Origin: W0P28-013 sp964570565
GTDB lineage: Bacteria; Bacteroidota; Bacteroidia; Bacteroidales; Paludibacteraceae
Reading direction: 5' to 3'
Length of the DNA: 64,000 bases
NCBI GenBank assembly: GCA_964570565.1
Contig: CAZMYT010000005.1
Span: 93,447-157,446, forward strand
Made by a program: the position numbers and the translations under genes. Below the pieces are notes generated by a model. That model did not search any database and was not told where the DNA came from. It worked only from the letters and a program-made list of their open reading frames with translations. Of this stretch, positions 9,351-18,489 are shown piece by piece; position 1 is the first letter of the stretch; the number at the start of each line of letters is the position of its first letter.

Positions 9351-11060
9351 TTATTTGACCCAGTTTTCAACATCCTCTTTAGCAGGATTTGCCAAACATA
9401 ATTTATTTTTCTTGTTGTAACCACACAAATCTTGATGTAGTTTGTTAGGATTCTGTCCTTTTAATTTATCAACCATATCAAAACCTAATTTTTGCAACGG
9501 CTCAATCCATTCTGGAGCTACACCCAATGCTAAAAATTTAGTGGTATCGTCCTTTTTCTGAACTTTTTCTGGTTTCATTTGAGGAAAGAACAACACTTCT
9601 TGGATGGTTGTTTGTCCTGTCATCAACATCACCAAACGGTCCATACCAATTCCCATACCAGATGTTGGTGGCATACCATATTCCAAAGCTCGCACAAAAT
9701 CCATATCAATAAACATGGCTTCATCATCACCCTTTTCGCTCAATTTTAATTGTTCTTGAAAACGTTCCAACTGGTCAATTGGGTCATTGAGTTCCGAATA
9801 AGCATTACACAACTCTTTGCCATTCACCATCAACTCAAAACGTTCCGTTAAATCTGGGTTATCACGATGCTTTTTGGTAAGTGGCGACATTTCTTTGGGA
9901 TAGTCGGTAATAAATGTTGGTTGGATGTAATTCCCTTCGCAGAATTCGCCAAAAATTTCATCAATCAACTTACCTTTACCCATCGTATCGTCGATATTCA
10001 TGTTCAAGGTTCTACAAACCGAACGAATTTCTTCTTCTGTTTTTCCAGTCAAATCATGCCCTGTAAACTCTTTGATAGAATCCAACATGGTAATGCGTTT
10101 GAATGGAGCTTTAAAACTAATAACATTTTCACCCACTTGTACTTCGTGCGTTCCATTCACGTCCATACAGATTTTATCGAGCATACGTTCGGTGAAATCC
10201 ATCATCCAGTTATAATCTTTGTACGATACATAAATCTCCATACACGTAAACTCTGGATTATGTGTGCGGTCCATACCTTCGTTACGGAAATTTTTCGAAA
10301 ATTCATACACACCCTCAAAACCACCTACAATTAATCGTTTCAAATACAACTCATTAGCAATACGCAAATACAATGGAATATCTAATGCATTATGATGTGT
10401 AATGAATGGACGTGCAGCTGCGCCACCAGGAATAGATTGCAAAACGGGTGTTTCCACTTCCATATAATCATAGCCATTAAAGAAATCGCGCATAGATTGA
10501 TAAACCTTGGTGCGTTTTTGAAAAATCTCTTTAACGCCTTCATTAACCACTAAATCGACATAACGTTGACGGTAACGCATTTCAGGATCTTCAAATTTAT
10601 CGTATGCTACGCCATCTTTATATTTTACGATTGGAAGTGGACGCAATGATTTACCAAGTACGGTTAGCTCTTGGCAATGAACACTGATTTCGCCCATTTG
10701 CGTGCGAAATACGAATCCTTTGATACCAATAAAATCACCAATATCTAACAGTTTTTTGAACACCACATTGTACATTTCAGGTTGCGCTTCGGTGGAAATA
10801 TCATCGCGCGAGATATAAACTTGAATACGTCCTTTTGAATCCTGCAACTCAACAAACGAGGCTTTACCCATAATACGACGACTCATAATACGACCGGCAA
10901 TGCACACAGGTTTACCAGATTCTTCGTCTTTAAAGTCTGCTTTTATTTCAGTAGAAAAAGCATCGGTTGGATACTGCGCTGCAGGATATGGTTCTATACC
11001 CATTTCACGCATCGTGTCAAGACTCTGACGTCTAAATAATTCTTGTTCTGAGAGTTCCAT
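9351..11060 (-). CDS. lysS: Lysyl-tRNA synthetase, class II
   Basis: The 569-residue enzyme charges tRNA-Lys. An N-terminal OB-fold anticodon-binding domain is followed by the class II catalytic core with motif 2 (FRNEGMDRTHNPEFT) and motif 3 (GMPPTSGMGIGMDRLVML). The C terminus extends about 70 residues beyond motif 3, as in other Bacteroidota LysS as I recall them. It is the third gene of a leftward operon, 30 bases after the phosphoglycerate mutase gene. Confidence 0.97.
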   Translation of the reverse strand: MELSEQELFRRQSLDTMREMGIEPYPAAQYPTDAFSTEIKADFKDEESGKPVCIAGRIMSRRIMGKASFVELQDSKGRIQVYISRDDISTEAQPEMYNVVFKKLLDIGDFIGIKGFVFRTQMGEISVHCQELTVLGKSLRPLPIVKYKDGVAYDKFEDPEMRYRQRYVDLVVNEGVKEIFQKRTKVYQSMRDFFNGYDYMEVETPVLQSIPGGAAARPFITHHNALDIPLYLRIANELYLKRLIVGGFEGVYEFSKNFRNEGMDRTHNPEFTCMEIYVSYKDYNWMMDFTERMLDKICMDVNGTHEVQVGENVISFKAPFKRITMLDSIKEFTGHDLTGKTEEEIRSVCRTLNMNIDDTMGKGKLIDEIFGEFCEGNYIQPTFITDYPKEMSPLTKKHRDNPDLTERFELMVNGKELCNAYSELNDPIDQLERFQEQLKLSEKGDDEAMFIDMDFVRALEYGMPPTSGMGIGMDRLVMLMTGQTTIQEVLFFPQMKPEKVQKKDDTTKFLALGVAPEWIEPLQKLGFDMVDKLKGQNPNKLHQDLCGYNKKNKLCLANPAKEDVENWVK

Positions 11061-11090
11061 AACTTTATAATTAGTTTTGTTTATATTATC

Positions 11091-12299
11091 TTATTTGCTA
11101 AATAGCTGTTTCATAAATTCATCACCTGCTAAAATACCAAGTGCACCACGTTGTGACGAAAACTCATCAAATTGAGTCACTGTATCAGGCATTTTTGTTG
11201 GATTATAGATCACAAATGGCACGGCCTCTGCTGTATGTGTACGCAATCGACATGGCGTTGGGTGATCTGGCAATATAGCTATCGTCACGGATTCCGACAT
11301 CGTATTTATGGCTTCCAAAATTGGTTTAATCAAACGTTCCGAAAGATACTCAATGGTTTTAATTTTCAAATCCACATCACCTTCGTGACCAGCTTCATCA
11401 CTTGCTTCGACATGTACGAAAACGAAATCGTCCGTTTTTAAAGCTTTTATCGCAGCCTCGGCTTTACCTTCATAGTTTGTATTATACAAACCTGTGGCAC
11501 CCTCAACTTCAATCGGTTTAAGTCCTGCATTAATACCAATACCCTTTATTAAATCGACCGCAGAAATAACCGAACCTGATTGTACGCCAAATAATTCCGA
11601 TAACGGTTTCATAACAGACTGGTAACCTGGCGACCAAAACCAAATACTATTGGCAGCATCCTTGCCTTCGGCGCGACGTTTAATATTCACTGGATGATTT
11701 TCGAGTAATAATTGCGAACGTAAAATCAAATCATTCAGTATGTTTGCCGTTTCTACTGCTTCAGGCACTTGCGGTGTAATTAATACATCATTAAAAGGAG
11801 TTCCAACTACATCGTGCGGTGGTGTACACGTTATGCGTTTATCTCCATACTTTAATTTACATAAATGACGATACGAGATTCCGTTAAAAAATTGCACCAA
11901 ATCAGAACCTAATTCCGCTTGTAAAAATGCGATTAATTCAGCAGCTTCTTCGTTAGAAATATGACCAGCCGAATGATTTTTAATCTTATTTTCCTCGATA
12001 CAAATTAAGTTACATCGCATCACCATTTCATTAGATTCGACAGAAACGCCCATGCTGGCAGCTTCCAACGTTCCACGACCTTCAAAAACAGAGGCTACGT
12101 CGTACCCTAAAACCGATAAATTGGCAATTTCGCTACCTGGATGAAAACCTGCAGGCACTGTATGTAACAAACCAGATTGTCCCAATTGAGTCACTTTATC
12201 CATGGTTGGTTTATGAGCCACCTGCAAAGGAGTTTTGTTCCCCAATGCTGCTATCGGCTCATCGGCCATACCATCGCCTAAGATGACTATGTATTTCAT
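11091..12299 (-). CDS. Cofactor-independent phosphoglycerate mutase, archaeal (ApgM) type
   Basis: The 402-residue protein belongs to the alkaline-phosphatase-like ApgM group, expected to interconvert 3- and 2-phosphoglycerate with two bound metals. The metal-binding start ILGDGMAD, the catalytic serine region GSEIANLSVLGYD (Ser62) and the C-terminal metal segments (VEASDEAGHEGD and PDHPTP) are all present. It is shorter than the roughly 510-residue GpmI type. Its ATG overlaps the stop of the preceding gene in a TAATG junction, so the two are translationally coupled. Some members of this group have been suggested to act on other phosphorylated substrates, which I cannot exclude. Confidence 0.88.
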   Translation of the reverse strand: MKYIVILGDGMADEPIAALGNKTPLQVAHKPTMDKVTQLGQSGLLHTVPAGFHPGSEIANLSVLGYDVASVFEGRGTLEAASMGVSVESNEMVMRCNLICIEENKIKNHSAGHISNEEAAELIAFLQAELGSDLVQFFNGISYRHLCKLKYGDKRITCTPPHDVVGTPFNDVLITPQVPEAVETANILNDLILRSQLLLENHPVNIKRRAEGKDAANSIWFWSPGYQSVMKPLSELFGVQSGSVISAVDLIKGIGINAGLKPIEVEGATGLYNTNYEGKAEAAIKALKTDDFVFVHVEASDEAGHEGDVDLKIKTIEYLSERLIKPILEAINTMSESVTIAILPDHPTPCRLRTHTAEAVPFVIYNPTKMPDTVTQFDEFSSQRGALGILAGDEFMKQLFSK

Positions 12300-13321
12300 T
12301 ATGCTTGAATGTCGTTTTTTATAATGACTTTCTCTAATTTATCAAGCGTTTCTGCCAACGAGAGATAACTTTCGCCACCAGCAGCATTCAAATGCCCACC
12401 ACCATTGAAATAAGTTGACGCCATTTTGTTAACAGGGAATGTTCCTTGCGAACGGAACGACATCTTCACTTTTTTCACATCTTCTCGCACAAAAACAGAA
12501 ACATCAATTCCTTCAATTGACAAAGGAATATTAACAAAGCCCTCTGCATCACCTACTTGGTAATCGAAACGAGCTAATTCATCCAACGACAAGCTAATAA
12601 CGGCTGTTCGTTGCTCTTTGTAAAGCTTCATTTTTTCAACTAAACAAAAACCCATCAAACGCATGCGATTTTCAGAATAGGTGTTATATACCAAGCGATA
12701 AATGTTATCCTTATCAATTCCTTTTGACAATAATTCCGAAATAATATGATAAATTTCAGGACTTTGAGAAGCATATGAGAAATTGCCTGTATCAGTCATC
12801 ATACCCACATAAATGGATTCCGCACATGCTTTTGTTATATTTTGGAAAAAGCCCATCCGACAAATCAACCGAAAAACGAGTTCACTAGACGATGAAATTT
12901 CGGGATGCGAAATGGTTACATCAGCAAATGCTTCGGGTGATAAATGATGATCTATTAAAATTTTCTTTGCGTGCGACTGTTCTACAAATGGCTTAGCACC
13001 ATCAATACGTTTCAAGTCATTAAAATCGACACAAATCAACAAATCAGCGTCTGTAATTAAACCCTGTACTTCCTTATTTTTTTCCTCCAGAACCACAATA
13101 TCCGAAGCTCCCGACATCCAATTTAAAAAGCTTGGAAAACGATTTGGAACAACCACAACTGGCTCTTTTCCAATCTCTCTCAAAAAATGATACAAGCCAA
13201 GCGAAGAACCCACCGCATCGCCATCGGGAGATAAATGAGTCAAAATAACAATACGTTCAGCAGCCTCGATTAGCTTGTACGAACGGGAAACATTGTCTTC
13301 AAGAATAATTTTGGTTAACAT
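12299..13321 (-). CDS. DHH-family oligoribonuclease / pAp phosphatase (NrnA type)
   Basis: The 340-residue protein has the DHH phosphoesterase layout: HLSPDGDAVGSSLG with metal-binding Asp33 and Asp35, the DHH motif at 124-126, and a DHHA1 domain ending in GGGHLNAAGG. NrnA proteins degrade short RNA oligomers and remove the 3' phosphate from pAp, so they work in the cytoplasm in RNA turnover and sulfur metabolism. It is the first gene of the four-gene leftward operon and has a -7 promoter element 26 bases upstream. Confidence 0.92.
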   Translation of the reverse strand: MLTKIILEDNVSRSYKLIEAAERIVILTHLSPDGDAVGSSLGLYHFLREIGKEPVVVVPNRFPSFLNWMSGASDIVVLEEKNKEVQGLITDADLLICVDFNDLKRIDGAKPFVEQSHAKKILIDHHLSPEAFADVTISHPEISSSSELVFRLICRMGFFQNITKACAESIYVGMMTDTGNFSYASQSPEIYHIISELLSKGIDKDNIYRLVYNTYSENRMRLMGFCLVEKMKLYKEQRTAVISLSLDELARFDYQVGDAEGFVNIPLSIEGIDVSVFVREDVKKVKMSFRSQGTFPVNKMASTYFNGGGHLNAAGGESYLSLAETLDKLEKVIIKNDIQA

Positions 13322-13346
13322 AAAATTAGGGTTATATTTTAACTTA

Positions 13347-13354
13347 CAAAGATA
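13347..13354 (-). promoter_or_regulatory. Bacteroidota -7 element for the NrnA-ApgM-LysS-DUF4139 operon
   Basis: On the minus strand this reads TATCTTTG, an exact match to TAnnTTTG. No -33 element was seen at the standard spacing. Confidence 0.6.
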
Positions 13355-13390
13355 AGAAAATTTGCTGAATCTATAGCACTACCAAAAACA

Positions 13391-13433
13391 AAAAAACCAA
13401 ATAAGAACGAGTTACAGTTCTTATTTGGTTTTA
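13391..13433 (-). terminator. Terminator of galE
   Basis: A perfect 15-bp stem (13394-13408 with 13417-13431) is flanked by an A-run that becomes a U-run on the minus strand. Confidence 0.88.
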
Positions 13434-13453
13434 TAATTATATTTACGGGAGTT

Positions 13454-14524
13454 TTATTTACGCTCCATACAACGTTGCTGCCATTTCCAAGCAGAGGCCA
13501 AAGTCTCTTCAACACTCGCTTTGGCTTTCCATTTTAGCACTTTTTGCGCCAACGATGGATTTGCCCAAACTTGCTCAATATCACCTTCACGGCGGCCAAC
13601 TATTTCATAAGGAACTTTAACGCCATTCACAGCTTCGAATGTTTTAATCAATTCCATTACTGATAAACCTTTTCCTGTACCTAAATTGTACACTTCTGGT
13701 TCTTGTAGATCTTTATTAAGCAAACGATCTACGGCTGTAACATGCGCGTAAGCCAAATCCATAACATTTATATAGTCGCGAATACAAGTTCCATCAGGCG
13801 TATTGTAGTCGTTACCAAAAACCTTGATTTTTTTATGAATTCCAGCGGCCGTTTGTGCTACAAATGGCACTAAATTATTAGGAACGCCATTAGGTAATTC
13901 GCCAATAGCAGCTGACGGATGCGCACCAATCGGGTTAAAATAGCGTAACAAAATACTCTTAAGAGCATGATTCGCATGCACAGTATCCATAATAATATCT
14001 TCACAAATTTGCTTCGTATTACCATATGGCGATAATGCTTTTTTAATGGGTGCCTTTTCGTCTACTGGCAATACATCAGGCTGTCCGTAAACCGTACAAG
14101 ATGAAGAGAATACCAAACCTTCTACCTTATGAATAGGCATTAATTCAAGCAAATTGACCAATGAAACCACGTTGTTACGATAATATTTCAATGGCATTTC
14201 AACAGATTCTCCGACTGCCTTACTTGCAGCAAAGTGAATAACAGCTTTAATTCCTTCATGTTTCGTGAAGAACTTATCCATAGCCACATAATCCGTACAG
14301 TCAATATTTTCAAATATCGGACGTTTGCCCGTTATTTGCTCAATACCATTAAGTACTTCAATGTTTGAATTTGATAAGTTATCTACCACATACACGTCAT
14401 AACCAGCTTCAAGTAGCGCCACTACAGTATGTGAGCCAATATAGCCCGTACCGCCTGTAACCAACACTTTTGGTGACGATGTAAACATGCTCATCATTTG
14501 CTTTAGTTTTTTTGTTACTTCCAT
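13454..14524 (-). CDS. galE: UDP-glucose 4-epimerase
   Basis: The protein interconverts UDP-glucose and UDP-galactose, supplying surface polysaccharide synthesis. The NAD-binding GGTGYIGSH lies at about 24-32. A Ser-Ser-Cys catalytic region (FSSSCTVYG) and the YxxxK pair (YGNTK) mark it as an extended short-chain dehydrogenase. CIRDYINVMDLA is typical of GalE. The start used overlaps the stop of the preceding nucleotidyltransferase gene by 10 bases. Met11 or Met13 are alternatives. The two genes form a sugar-nucleotide operon. Confidence 0.94.
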   Translation of the reverse strand: MEVTKKLKQMMSMFTSSPKVLVTGGTGYIGSHTVVALLEAGYDVYVVDNLSNSNIEVLNGIEQITGKRPIFENIDCTDYVAMDKFFTKHEGIKAVIHFAASKAVGESVEMPLKYYRNNVVSLVNLLELMPIHKVEGLVFSSSCTVYGQPDVLPVDEKAPIKKALSPYGNTKQICEDIIMDTVHANHALKSILLRYFNPIGAHPSAAIGELPNGVPNNLVPFVAQTAAGIHKKIKVFGNDYNTPDGTCIRDYINVMDLAYAHVTAVDRLLNKDLQEPEVYNLGTGKGLSVMELIKTFEAVNGVKVPYEIVGRREGDIEQVWANPSLAQKVLKWKAKASVEETLASAWKWQQRCMERK

Positions 14525-15420
14525 AATTGTTGTGGATAAACTCCTTCACGAATTAATTTACTAATTTGCAATACGACTTGCGGACGATCTTCGGCATAAG
14601 TTACGCCAAACCATTTAGCTGGCGTATCAATTACCTCACAGGTAGCTTGATTATTGCTAATCAACTCATCAACCACTGTTGGAATGTAATATTCTGATTT
14701 AGGCTCCATGCCGCGCTCTGTCAAAAATTTTGCAAATGATTTTTCCGAAAAAGCGAAATAATCAGGTGTAAAACCCCACATATTCATAGAAACTAACGAA
14801 GCATTAGGTATAGTCTCATAACCACCATGTTCCAATGGATATTGAATAACCCCACTTTCACATTCTATTTTAGTACGCTCTACCACCGAAGTCAAAAGTT
14901 TTTGTTCATTTACGCTACAAATACCACGGTTTACAGCGCCACTTTCCGACAACGTATTACTAATATGGTAACCTATCATGCAATAACGGCCAACTTGCCC
15001 TGTTACATTTGTCAAAAAATCAGCTAATAGCTGATACGATTCGCGTCCATAAAAATCATCAGAATTGATGACCGCAAAAGGTGTATCAATCACATCTTTT
15101 GCCATCAATACGGCGTGATTGGTTCCCCAAGGTTTAACACGTTCTTTATCGTAAGCTATACCTTGTGGTACGCTGTCTATTTCTTGAAAAACCACTTCAA
15201 CAGGAACATGATTTTCGTATTTACTTACAATTTGTTTGCGAAATTCAGCTTCAAAGCTGTGGCGAATAACAAAAACTACTTTACCAAATCCTGCTCTAAC
15301 AGCATCGTAAACAGAATAATCCATAATGGTTTCGCCATTAGGACCAACGCCATCTAACTGTTTGAGACTCCCGTAGCGACTACCCATTCCTGCCGCTAAA
15401 ACTAACAATGTTGGTTTCAT
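14515..15420 (-). CDS. Sugar-phosphate nucleotidyltransferase-like protein
   Basis: The N terminus LLVLAAGMGSRYGSLKQLDGVGPNGE is the nucleotide-binding loop of the NTP_transferase family. INSDDFYG supplies the metal-binding Asp pair. The specific sugar is not clear from the sequence. The neighbouring galE suggests UDP- or GDP-sugar metabolism. The open frame extends to 15459, but a -7 promoter element at 15447-15454 lies inside that extension, so the ATG at 15420 (301 residues) is the better start. Confidence 0.85.
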   Translation of the reverse strand: MKPTLLVLAAGMGSRYGSLKQLDGVGPNGETIMDYSVYDAVRAGFGKVVFVIRHSFEAEFRKQIVSKYENHVPVEVVFQEIDSVPQGIAYDKERVKPWGTNHAVLMAKDVIDTPFAVINSDDFYGRESYQLLADFLTNVTGQVGRYCMIGYHISNTLSESGAVNRGICSVNEQKLLTSVVERTKIECESGVIQYPLEHGGYETIPNASLVSMNMWGFTPDYFAFSEKSFAKFLTERGMEPKSEYYIPTVVDELISNNQATCEVIDTPAKWFGVTYAEDRPQVVLQISKLIREGVYPQQLWK

Positions 15421-15446
15421 ACTGATGTATTGTGTGAAAATTCGTG

Positions 15447-15454
15447 CAAAATTA
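15447..15454 (-). promoter_or_regulatory. Bacteroidota -7 element for the nucleotidyltransferase-galE operon
   Basis: On the minus strand this reads TAATTTTG, an exact TAnnTTTG, 27 bases before the chosen start. Confidence 0.55.
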
Positions 15455-15633
15455 CACAAAAAAATTGATTGAAAAAACCTTCAATCCCATTTGAGAAATG
15501 AACAAGGAGTAAAAAGTGCCTATTTAATTCACTTACAAACAGATAAAAGTTATCAACACACTAAATCATCTTTATCGTTACTTTCTATTTAAAACCACAA
15601 AAATAAGCATTTTACTATTTATTTGTTATTTAT

Positions 15634-15665
15634 TTTGACAAATATAAAAAAAATCATTACCTTTG
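15634..15665 (+). promoter_or_regulatory. Complete Bacteroidota promoter for the Lrp/AsnC gene
   Basis: TTTG at 15634-15637 and TACCTTTG at 15658-15665 are separated by 20 bases, the expected -33/-7 spacing. The start codon lies 38 bases downstream. Confidence 0.8.
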
Positions 15666-15703
15666 AGCACTTTTTTTAACCACTTAAACACACCTCTTAA
15701 TTT

Positions 15704-16186
15704 ATGGGACATCAAATTGATAGATTGGACAAAAAAATCCTCCAAATGATTTCGCAAAATGCACGTATTCCTTTTTTGGAAGTGGCACGCGAATGCAATG
15801 TATCGGGAGCTGCTATTCACCAACGTGTACAAAAGCTTATAAATATTGGCGTTATAAAAGGTTCTGAGTTTATTATTGATACCTACAAGATTGGTTACCA
15901 AACTTGTGCTTATGTAGGTATTACCATTAAGGACATGTCGTATTTTAAAAGTGTCGTCGAATCACTTAAAAACATTCCTGAAGTGGTAGAATGCCATTCT
16001 ACTACTGGTCGTTACACAATGTTTGTAAAAATTTATGCCAAAGATAATCGTCATTTAATGAATATTATTATCGAAAAAATCACTCCTATTACAGGTATTG
16101 GCAATACGGAAACATTCTTAGTTTCGCTCGACGAAATTTTCAATCGTCAAATTTCTGCTTTTGAAACAAAAGAGATTCCTGAGTAA
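15704..16186 (+). CDS. Lrp/AsnC-family transcriptional regulator
   Basis: The 160-residue protein has an N-terminal helix-turn-helix (about 6-55; RLDKKILQMISQNARIPFLEVA, then the recognition helix near SGAAIHQRVQKL) and a C-terminal RAM ligand-binding domain (about 70-150; GRYTMFVKIYA and ITPITGIGNTETFLVSL). Such proteins are octameric regulators that sense amino acids. The target genes cannot be read from the sequence. It is a single-gene transcript with its own promoter and terminator. Confidence 0.94.
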   Translation: MGHQIDRLDKKILQMISQNARIPFLEVARECNVSGAAIHQRVQKLINIGVIKGSEFIIDTYKIGYQTCAYVGITIKDMSYFKSVVESLKNIPEVVECHSTTGRYTMFVKIYAKDNRHLMNIIIEKITPITGIGNTETFLVSLDEIFNRQISAFETKEIPE

Positions 16187-16208
16187 CAAATAGTCGCAAT
16201 CTTAACAA

Positions 16209-16245
16209 TAAAAAGCTGTATATAAATCATATGCAGCTTTTTTTT
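16209..16245 (+). terminator. Terminator of the Lrp/AsnC gene
   Basis: A 12-bp stem (AAAAGCTGTATA with its partner, one G-T pair) is followed by a T-run, 23 bases beyond the stop. Confidence 0.75.
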
Positions 16246-16341
16246 GCGCCAACTGCTAAACGCTCTTACGATAAGACTTTCAATGCCTGTTCGTGTTAAT
16301 AACTTTTTACGGAAACCTTTTATAAACTGCACAAATTGAGC

Positions 16342-16349
16342 TACTTTTG
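16342..16349 (+). promoter_or_regulatory. Bacteroidota -7 element for the TPR gene
   Basis: TACTTTTG, an exact TAnnTTTG, lies 18 bases before the start codon. No -33 TTTG is visible. Confidence 0.55.
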
Positions 16350-16367
16350 TAACTCAATTTTTGATTT

Positions 16368-17741
16368 ATGCGTAGTAACGACTTTGATTTAACAAACGAA
16401 GAATTAGCTATCATCAAAAACTATGAAGAAGCTTACCAGAAAGGGCAATCGGAATATTTTGACGTAGAAGATTTGGAGTTTATTATTGAACATTATTTAC
16501 ATTTAGGCGACGTGGAAAGTGCCCAAAATGCGCTTCATTTTGCCCTCAAATTACACCCTGATAGCTCTTATCTACAATGTAAAAAAGCCCGCATTTACAC
16601 TAATTTGGGTCGTTTTGACGAAGCACTCGCACTCATTGACAAATATCAAGAAAAAGGTAACCCAGCGCATATATTTACAAAAGCTGAAATTTTACTTAAA
16701 ACTGACCATAAAGGAGAAGCCATAACCCTCTTTAGAGAGTTGGTAGACCATTACACAGAAGAGGATTTAGCAGAAGTATGTTTGGATATTGTGATGATGT
16801 TGCATGTGTTTCAAGACTACCACAACAGCGCTTATTTTATACAAAAAGGGTTGAAAAAAGATCCTACTAATTTGGACCTTTTAGTAGAATATGCAGTGGA
16901 TTTGGAACAATTAAGCGAATCTGAAAAAGCGATTGAAATATATAATCGTATTCTCGATATTGATCCTTATAAAGCATCCGCTTGGTTTTGTTTAGGGCTA
17001 CTCCACTTTAACTTAGAACATTATCGTGAAGCGTTGGACGCTTTCGATTTCAATATTGCCATCAACCCAAACGACACAATTGCTTGGTTACAAAAAGGTC
17101 ACTGTCACTTTAATTTAGAAGATTACGTGCCATCTATCAAAGCTTACAAAAAATATTTAGCCGACTATCCTGAAGACAGTGTTGTTACAGCATTTTTAGG
17201 CGAATGTTATGAAAACTGTGAAGTGTTCGATTTGGCGTTAACCTGTTTTTTGCAAGCTGCCAAACTCAATCCTGACAATGCTGACGCTTGGCTTGGTGCA
17301 GCCATTTGTATGGTGGAAACAGAAGACTACCTGAAAGGCTTTGACTACATTAAAAAAGCCATTGACGCTAATCCAGATTCTGCCGAAAGTTACGCTGTTT
17401 TAGGGGAAATTTTGGACAAAAACAATTTAATTGAAGAATCAAAAATAGCGTATCTTCACTCGTTAGAATTAGACCAAAAACAACCTGAGACTTGGAAAGA
17501 ATTAGGCGATTTATACATGCAATCAGGTGAATTTGATCAAGCGGTTCCTTGTTACGAAAAAGCATTTGACTTAGACTCCACACTCGACAAACTCACGCTC
17601 CTTATGTCGATGGCCTATTATGGCGTAAAAGATTATGATAAAATGTTGGAATTCTTTAGCTTGGCCGAACAAACTTACAGCAATGCGCTCGAAATATTTC
17701 TATCCGTATTTCCCGAAGCCAAATCATTACTAATTAAATAA
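16368..17741 (+). CDS. Tetratricopeptide repeat protein
   Basis: The 457-residue protein is made almost entirely of TPR units, recognisable from about residue 40 to the end by repeated patterns such as AWFCLGLLHFNLEHYREALDAF and ETWKELGDLYMQSGEFDQAVPC. There is no signal peptide or membrane segment, so it is probably a cytoplasmic protein-protein interaction scaffold. Function is not assignable. The DedA gene starts 5 bases after its stop, indicating co-transcription. Confidence 0.9.
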   Translation: MRSNDFDLTNEELAIIKNYEEAYQKGQSEYFDVEDLEFIIEHYLHLGDVESAQNALHFALKLHPDSSYLQCKKARIYTNLGRFDEALALIDKYQEKGNPAHIFTKAEILLKTDHKGEAITLFRELVDHYTEEDLAEVCLDIVMMLHVFQDYHNSAYFIQKGLKKDPTNLDLLVEYAVDLEQLSESEKAIEIYNRILDIDPYKASAWFCLGLLHFNLEHYREALDAFDFNIAINPNDTIAWLQKGHCHFNLEDYVPSIKAYKKYLADYPEDSVVTAFLGECYENCEVFDLALTCFLQAAKLNPDNADAWLGAAICMVETEDYLKGFDYIKKAIDANPDSAESYAVLGEILDKNNLIEESKIAYLHSLELDQKQPETWKELGDLYMQSGEFDQAVPCYEKAFDLDSTLDKLTLLMSMAYYGVKDYDKMLEFFSLAEQTYSNALEIFLSVFPEAKSLLIK

Positions 17742-17746
17742 TTTCT

Positions 17747-18448
17747 ATGAAAAAATTATTATTGACCATTTTATTGGTATTACCATTATCCTTATTTGCT
17801 CAAGAACAAACTTCTAAAGATTCCCTATCTATAGTTCAACAGGTGGAACAATGGTATGATGCCAATATGAATTATACGAATATTACACTTTTGATGACTG
17901 TTGAAAGTTCGTTCATTCCATTTCCATCTGAAATAGTTATTCCACCAGCGGCTTATGTTGCTAGCAAGCCCGAAAGTGATTTAAATATTTTTTTAGTAGT
18001 GTTGTTTGGTACATTAGGAGCTATTATTGGTGCACTCATTAATTATTACTTGGCTTTATGGCTCGGTCGACCTATTATTTACAAATTTGCAGATAGTAAA
18101 CTTGGACATTTATGTCTGTTGAGTAGCGAAAAAATTAAAAAAGCAGAAGATTATTTCAATAATCATGGAAAGGTATCCACTTTTATTGGTCGTTTGGTTC
18201 CTGGCATTCGACAATTAATTTCAATTCCTGCAGGTTTAGCTAAAATGAATCTTGGTAGTTTTATACTATACACAACCCTTGGTGCTGGTATTTGGAATTG
18301 TATATTAGCTTTCATTGGTTATTTAGCGCATGGTCAAGCCGATTTAATTAACAAATATAGCCACGAGTTATCAATAATAATGCTCGTTTTAGTAGGTTTA
18401 GCTGCCATTTGGTTAATTGCTAAGACACTCATCAAACGCAAAAAATAA
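17747..18448 (+). CDS. DedA-family membrane protein
   Basis: The 233-residue protein has the DedA/SNARE-associated core, with ESSFIPFPSEIVIPPAAYVA near residues 54-73, a Gly-rich membrane segment (GTLGAIIGALINYYLALWLGR) and FIGRLVPGIRQLISIPAGLA. Family members are inner-membrane proteins linked to undecaprenyl phosphate or phospholipid flipping. The N terminus (MKKLLLTILLVLPLSLFAQ) looks like a cleavable signal peptide followed by about 25 polar residues before the core, which is unusual for DedA. It lies between the TPR gene and aroE in one probable operon. Confidence 0.9.
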   Translation: MKKLLLTILLVLPLSLFAQEQTSKDSLSIVQQVEQWYDANMNYTNITLLMTVESSFIPFPSEIVIPPAAYVASKPESDLNIFLVVLFGTLGAIIGALINYYLALWLGRPIIYKFADSKLGHLCLLSSEKIKKAEDYFNNHGKVSTFIGRLVPGIRQLISIPAGLAKMNLGSFILYTTLGAGIWNCILAFIGYLAHGQADLINKYSHELSIIMLVLVGLAAIWLIAKTLIKRKK

Positions 18449-18489
18449 TTTAGCCAACTATTTTAGTAACTGTATTCCTTCTGCTAATT

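Noticed and set aside
14515..15459. Upstream start at 15459 for the nucleotidyltransferase
   Set aside because: The extra 13 residues overlap a -7 promoter element and do not belong to the family; the ATG at 15420 begins the conserved core.
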